Assembly (NCBI GenBank): GCA_937998865.1
Contig: CALLBR010000023.1
Span: 1 to 38,270 of the forward strand
Source: an uncultured bacterium
GTDB lineage: Bacteria; Nitrospirota; Thermodesulfovibrionia; Thermodesulfovibrionales; Thermodesulfovibrionaceae
Direction: 5' to 3'
Length of the DNA stretch: 38,270 nucleotides
The notes beneath the pieces were generated by a model that had not been told where the DNA came from, ran no database searches, and saw only the letters and a list, made by a program, of their open reading frames with translations. This document shows positions 34,951 through 38,270 of the stretch, in pieces. The position numbers and the translations under genes are program-made. The first letter of the stretch is position 1; each line of letters opens with the position of its first letter.

Positions 34951-36257
34951 TCCTCAGTCCTCATATCTAAAAATTTTTTTCCTTTTACGGTAAATAAAAC
35001 TTTTCCCTTAAGAGTCCAAAGGTCAAAGGGAGTATTTTTGCCAAGAGATACAAATTTATTTTTATCTACTTTCCATTCTTTGTTAATGTCAACGAGGATC
35101 AAGTCAGCCTGAGCCCCTTCTTTTATGCCTTCTTTGCGTATTTTTAAAATTTTTATAGGTGAAACTGTGAATTTTTCTATAAGTTCTTCTAAACTTAAAG
35201 TCCCCTCATGAACAAGTCTTAAGCTTAAAGAAAAGGCAGTTTCGAGTCCTGAAATTCCATTTAAGGCTTCTTGAAAAGGTACTTTTTTCTCATCGATGTG
35301 ATGAGGTGCATGGTCAGTAGCAATTACATCAATTATTCCTTCTTTAAGAGCAGATTTTATTGTCTCTAAGTCTTCTTCAGTTCTTAAGGGAGGATTCACC
35401 TTCGCATTGGTGTTGTAGTCTTTTACAGCCTCTTCTGTCAAAGTAAAGTAATGGGGACAGGTTTCAGCTGTAATGGGAATGCCTTGTTCTTTTGCAAATT
35501 TTATAAGCTCTACCGAACCTTTTGTAGAGACATGAGCAATATGAAGGTGCCCTTTTGTGTATTTGCTTAGAAGTATATCCCTTGCTACCATCACTTCCTC
35601 TGATGCCCTAGGAATCCCTTTTAGTCCAAGATAAAAAGAGAGTTTTCCTTCATTCATAACCCCATCTTCGCTAAGATTAATGTCTTCACAGTGTGAAATT
35701 ATAGGTGCACCTATTGCCTTTGAGTATTCAAGAGCTCTTTTCATAATTATTGAATTCATCACTGGCATGCCATCATCAGAAAAGGCTACACAGCCAGCCT
35801 CTCTAAGCATTGCCATTTCCGAGAGTTCTTCACCCTTTAGCCCTTTAGTTATTGCTCCTATGGGCAAGACATGACAACTTCCTTCTTCTTTTGCTTTCGC
35901 AAGAATGTAATAAGTAACCTCAGGATTATCATTAACTGGGAAGGTATTTGCCATACAGCAAACTGAAGTAAAACCTCCTCTTAAAGCGGCAAGGGTTCCA
36001 GTGCGGATTGTCTCTTTATATTCATAACCTGGCTCCCTTAAATGGGTATGCATATCTATAAGCCCAGGGAAAAGGTAGAGACCTTCAGCATTTATTTCAA
36101 GCATATTTTTTGATCCTGTTCCCTTTGTTTGGATTGGGGTGCTTTTTCTTTTTAGCTTAATTTTTGATATAACTCCATCTTCAATAATTATGTCAGCTAA
36201 GCCTTTAGTTTTTGTAATTGGGTCAAGTAGGTTAGCATTGTAAAATTTGATTAACAA
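34947..36257 (-). CDS. pyrC: Dihydroorotase (TTG start)
   Basis: PyrC (436 residues) closes carbamoyl-aspartate to dihydroorotate and is a class I, zinc-dependent amidohydrolase. Seen are the metal-binding HxH in DMHTHLREPG, further ligands in ISHCED and LHIAHVSTKG, and VIATDHAPHH with the catalytic aspartate. The start codon is TTG, directly after the pyrB TAA stop. The AAGGAGG ribosome site is formed by the last pyrB codons, so the genes are tightly coupled. Confidence 0.95.
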   Translation of the reverse strand: MLIKFYNANLLDPITKTKGLADIIIEDGVISKIKLKRKSTPIQTKGTGSKNMLEINAEGLYLFPGLIDMHTHLREPGYEYKETIRTGTLAALRGGFTSVCCMANTFPVNDNPEVTYYILAKAKEEGSCHVLPIGAITKGLKGEELSEMAMLREAGCVAFSDDGMPVMNSIIMKRALEYSKAIGAPIISHCEDINLSEDGVMNEGKLSFYLGLKGIPRASEEVMVARDILLSKYTKGHLHIAHVSTKGSVELIKFAKEQGIPITAETCPHYFTLTEEAVKDYNTNAKVNPPLRTEEDLETIKSALKEGIIDVIATDHAPHHIDEKKVPFQEALNGISGLETAFSLSLRLVHEGTLSLEELIEKFTVSPIKILKIRKEGIKEGAQADLILVDINKEWKVDKNKFVSLGKNTPFDLWTLKGKVLFTVKGKKFLDMRTEE

Positions 36258-37166
36258 TTAAACCTCCTTGGGGTTGAGCATGTATATTACAGCCATTCTT
36301 GTAGCAATTCCGTTTGTTACTTGCCTAAGGATAAGCGACTGACTACTGTCTGCTACCTCAGTAGAGATTTCAACTCCTCTATTCATAGGTCCAGGATGCA
36401 TCACAACAGCGTCTTTTTTTATGTAGTTAAGTAACTCTTTCTTTAATCCCCAGAAATGGGAATACTCTTTTAAGGAGGGGATGTAAGCACCTTTCTGCCT
36501 TTCCAATTGGATCCTTAGAATCATAACTACATCAACATCTTCTATTCCTTCTTGAAGATCAAAAAAAATTTTCACATTATCAGGGATTTCCTGTGGAAGA
36601 AGGGTAGGGGGACCTACAAATCTTATTTCTGTGTCAAATTTACTAAGAAGATATAGGTTAGAGCGAGCAACTCTACTGTGAATTATGTCTCCTACGATGG
36701 CAATTTTGAGACCATCAAGCCTTCCTTTAATTTCAAGGATACTAAAGGCATCCAATAATGCCTGGGTAGGATGCTCATTTGTGCCATCTCCAGCATTTAT
36801 TACAGAGGCAAAGGTATTTTCAGCTACAAATTTTGCTGCACCAGAGGAGGAATGCCTAATTACAATATAGTCTACATTGTAAGATTCAATGGTTTTCAGA
36901 GTATCATAGAGGGTTTCACCTTTTACAACACTACTGGTGCTTACAGAAAAATTAAGCACATCAAGGCTAAGGCGTTTTTCAGCAAGCTCAAAGGATGTGC
37001 GAGTTCTGGTGGAAGGTTCAAAAAAAAGATTTATTGCTGTCCTACCCCTTAGAGTAGGAACTTTTTTAATGTCTCTTTGAAGAACCTCTTTAAAAGCTTT
37101 AGCAGTATTGAGGATTTCCTCAATATCTTGTCTTGAAAGCTCTTTAATTCCTATTAAGTCCTTCAT
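36258..37166 (-). CDS. pyrB: Aspartate carbamoyltransferase catalytic chain
   Basis: PyrB (302 residues) joins carbamoyl phosphate and aspartate. The carbamoyl-phosphate loop FFEPSTRTRTSFELAEKRL, the segment EHPTQALLDAFSI and the aspartate-binding region VMHPGPMNRGVEI are clear. No regulatory chain (pyrI) is present, in keeping with a PyrR-controlled operon. Its start overlaps the pyrR stop by 4 bp. Confidence 0.97.
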   Translation of the reverse strand: MKDLIGIKELSRQDIEEILNTAKAFKEVLQRDIKKVPTLRGRTAINLFFEPSTRTRTSFELAEKRLSLDVLNFSVSTSSVVKGETLYDTLKTIESYNVDYIVIRHSSSGAAKFVAENTFASVINAGDGTNEHPTQALLDAFSILEIKGRLDGLKIAIVGDIIHSRVARSNLYLLSKFDTEIRFVGPPTLLPQEIPDNVKIFFDLQEGIEDVDVVMILRIQLERQKGAYIPSLKEYSHFWGLKKELLNYIKKDAVVMHPGPMNRGVEISTEVADSSQSLILRQVTNGIATRMAVIYMLNPKEV

Positions 37167-37693
37167 TGTGTGATTAAGACAACCGAATCCTTTCCAGTAA
37201 ATTCTTTAAGGTAAACCTTTATCTTTTCACTTCTTGAAGTTGGTATGTACTTGCCAGTGTAGTTTGCCATAATAGGAAGTTCTCTATGACCTCTGTCAAT
37301 TAAAACAGCAAGCTGAATCTCTGCAGGTCTACCAAAATCCATCAAGGCATCCATGGCAGCCCTTGTGGACCTACCGGTATAGAGAACATCATCAACAAGA
37401 ACAACCTTTTTATTATCAAGGCTAAAGGGAATGTTAGTAGGTTTTATTTTTTTTCTTGTTTTTGCCAGCTTAATGTCATCTCTATAGAAGGAAATATCAA
37501 GAATGCCGGTGGGTACATCAATTTTTTCTGTTTCATTAATTTTTCTTTTTATTCTCTCAGCAATATAAACACCGCCTGTTACAATTCCAATGAGGCATAT
37601 GTTTTCAGCGCCTTTGTTCTTTTCTAATATTTCGAAAGTTATCCTTGTAAGGATTCTCTCTATCTCTTGTTCGTTTAGAAGTTCTTTTTCCAT
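37163..37693 (-). CDS. pyrR: PyrR bifunctional regulator / uracil phosphoribosyltransferase
   Basis: PyrR (176 residues) has the PRPP-binding loop VVLVDDVLYTGRSTRAAMDAL and the family segments IGIVTGGVYIAERI and AVLIDRGHRELPI. In Gram-positive bacteria PyrR binds the pyr mRNA leader and causes attenuation, and it has uracil phosphoribosyltransferase activity. Here it leads the operon pyrR-pyrB-pyrC-carA. The leader from the predicted promoter is only about 20 nt, too short for the usual anti-terminator structure, so control by leader attenuation ahead of pyrR looks unlikely. Confidence 0.94.
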   Translation of the reverse strand: MEKELLNEQEIERILTRITFEILEKNKGAENICLIGIVTGGVYIAERIKRKINETEKIDVPTGILDISFYRDDIKLAKTRKKIKPTNIPFSLDNKKVVLVDDVLYTGRSTRAAMDALMDFGRPAEIQLAVLIDRGHRELPIMANYTGKYIPTSRSEKIKVYLKEFTGKDSVVLITQ

Positions 37694-37721
37694 GGCAGTG
37701 GACTAAACCTTAAATCATTAA

Positions 37722-37781
37722 ATTATACACAATTTAAGAAAAATTTTCCATTTTGTCATCCTCATGGTAAAGATGTCATCC
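37722..37781 (-). promoter_or_regulatory. Predicted pyr operon promoter and upstream direct repeats
   Basis: A perfect -10, TATAAT (complement of 37722-37727), lies 28 nt before the pyrR ATG, with no good -35. Upstream, GGATGACA occurs twice on the minus strand (complements of 37754-37761 and 37774-37781), exactly 20 bp apart, or about two helical turns. This would suit an activator or repressor bound near -45 and -65. The second copy touches the degenerate CRISPR repeat. Confidence 0.45.
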
Positions 37782-37961
37782 AAAACAATCCCTTCTAAAG
37801 GAGGTCTCGTTTCCTACGGGGATGAATCAATTAATATTACAGTAATAATAGATGGTCGCAATCCCTTCTAAATGAGGTCTCGTTTCCTTGAATTGTAATT
37901 TTTAAAATTGGTCATTTTGTTAATGGTCGCAATCCCTTCTAAATGAGGTCTCGTTTCCTTG
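37779..37961 (-). CRISPR. Short CRISPR array: two full repeats, one degenerate terminal repeat
   Basis: Copies at 37852-37890 and 37923-37961 are identical over 39 bp. A third copy, near 37779-37815, keeps the central part but diverges at both ends. Spacers are about 32-36 bp, at roughly 37816-37851 and 37891-37922. On the minus strand each repeat ends GGGATTGCGAC, like the ATTGAAAC-type handle of Cas6-processed repeats, so crRNA should be read on minus. Loss of the repeat end in the left copy fits the distal end of the array, placing the leader to the right, next to the cas6-like gene. Confidence 0.85.
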
Positions 37962-38183
37962 CACCCCCTATTTTTTATCTTATTTTTCAAAGGGTTATAA
38001 GCAGGGTTGTGAAAAATTTTTTCTATGATCCTACTTGTGGTAAAGGCATAAATCATTGATATTCCTCGATCTAAAGCATGTTTTAGATCGTTTATTTTCA
38101 ATGTTTTTTGTGTCTCTGCCTTATTTAAAGCTCTTCTTGTCAAAGAACAAAATTTATTTCAGATATATAAACACAAGTGCTCT
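37962..38183 (-). promoter_or_regulatory. Presumed CRISPR leader, with a 9-bp inverted repeat
   Basis: This 222-bp AT-rich stretch lies between the cas6-like stop and the first repeat, on the side where the leader is expected. It holds a perfect inverted repeat, CGATCTAAA (38067-38075) and TTTAGATCG (38082-38090), with a 6-nt loop. No T-run follows on the minus strand, so it is not an obvious terminator. Open frames here overlap the array or are low complexity, and I see no gene. Confidence 0.5.
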
Positions 38184-38270
38184 TCAAATGTCAATTTTTA
38201 TTTTATACTTACCAAGTCCAAAGGTTGTGTTTTTTCCAGCATGAAGAATTTCTCCAGTCTTAAGGATGGG
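38184..38270 (-). CDS. Cas6-like CRISPR RNA endonuclease, C-terminal fragment
   Basis: Only the last 28 codons are inside the window, ending with TGA at 38186-38184. They read ILHAGKNTTFGLGKYKI near the end, which matches the C-terminal glycine-rich loop of Cas6-type RAMP proteins (usually HxGKGTTFGLGKY). Cas6 cuts pre-crRNA within repeats. The position just upstream of a leader and a minus-strand CRISPR array supports this. Another RAMP protein (a Cmr or Csm subunit) shares similar loops and is the main alternative. Other cas genes should lie to the right, outside the window. Confidence 0.65.
   Translation of the reverse strand, partial: PILKTGEILHAGKNTTFGLGKYKIKIDI

Noticed and set aside
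37868-38143. 91-codon open frame on the minus strand across the CRISPR array
   Set aside because: It runs through both full repeats and a spacer, has no ribosome site and resembles no protein family. It is a product of the repeat sequence.
38056-38244. 62-codon open frame on the plus strand at the right end
   Set aside because: It lies antisense to the cas6-like fragment and across the leader, with low-complexity Phe/Leu-rich content and no supporting signals.

Overview
This is an AT-rich, gene-dense bacterial chromosome segment. A futalosine-type menaquinone gene (mqnD), cytochrome bd, ferrous iron uptake, a TauE/SafE exporter, short thermophile-like proteins and sigma-54 control together suggest an anaerobic or microaerophilic thermophile, perhaps a Thermodesulfovibrio-like member of Nitrospirota. 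That placement is inference; no rRNA is present.

Layout. 1-1580 (minus): a TauE/SafE operon that appears to start at a sigma-54 promoter, with a 48-codon basic small ORF first. 1722-3014 (minus): an NtrC-type enhancer-binding regulator. 3067-6140 (minus): feoA-feoB-AEC permease with a clear sigma-70 promoter and a dyad at the start site. 6320-9064 (plus): cydA-cydB plus an Rrf2 regulator whose only workable start is AUU. 9059-12567: an HD-domain gene, ogt, an alpha-glucan phosphorylase and mqnD. 12653-14680 (plus): rpsT and a DHA2 drug-efflux MFS gene. 14713-26333 (minus): two adjacent operons built from related parts. Operon A is DnaQ-like exonuclease, DUF4212, SSS symporter, YggT and cNMP/CBS/DUF294. 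Operon B is cNMP/CBS/DUF294, DnaQ-like exonuclease, DUF485, ActP and Acs. Each has a sigma-54-type promoter and, about 60 bp upstream, a related dyad plus a third half-site. 26546-37693 (minus): pyrR-pyrB-pyrC-carA-(79 aa)-carB-purH-(globin-PsiE fusion)-purD, then tRNA-Leu. 37779-38270 (minus): a short CRISPR array, its presumed leader and the 3' end of a cas6-like gene.

How it fits together. The centre of the window is an acetate or organic-anion uptake and activation system (ActP, Acs and a second SSS carrier). It is tied to paired nucleotidyltransferase-like and exonuclease proteins and probably switched by one sigma-54 activator. Menaquinone synthesis and cytochrome bd point to respiration with oxygen defence, sensed by an Fe-S Rrf2 protein. 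The nucleotide operon joins UMP synthesis with late purine steps and carries an unusual haem-sensor-like membrane protein. Many first genes lie so close to their promoter that the transcripts should be leaderless or nearly so, while downstream genes usually have strong Shine-Dalgarno sites.
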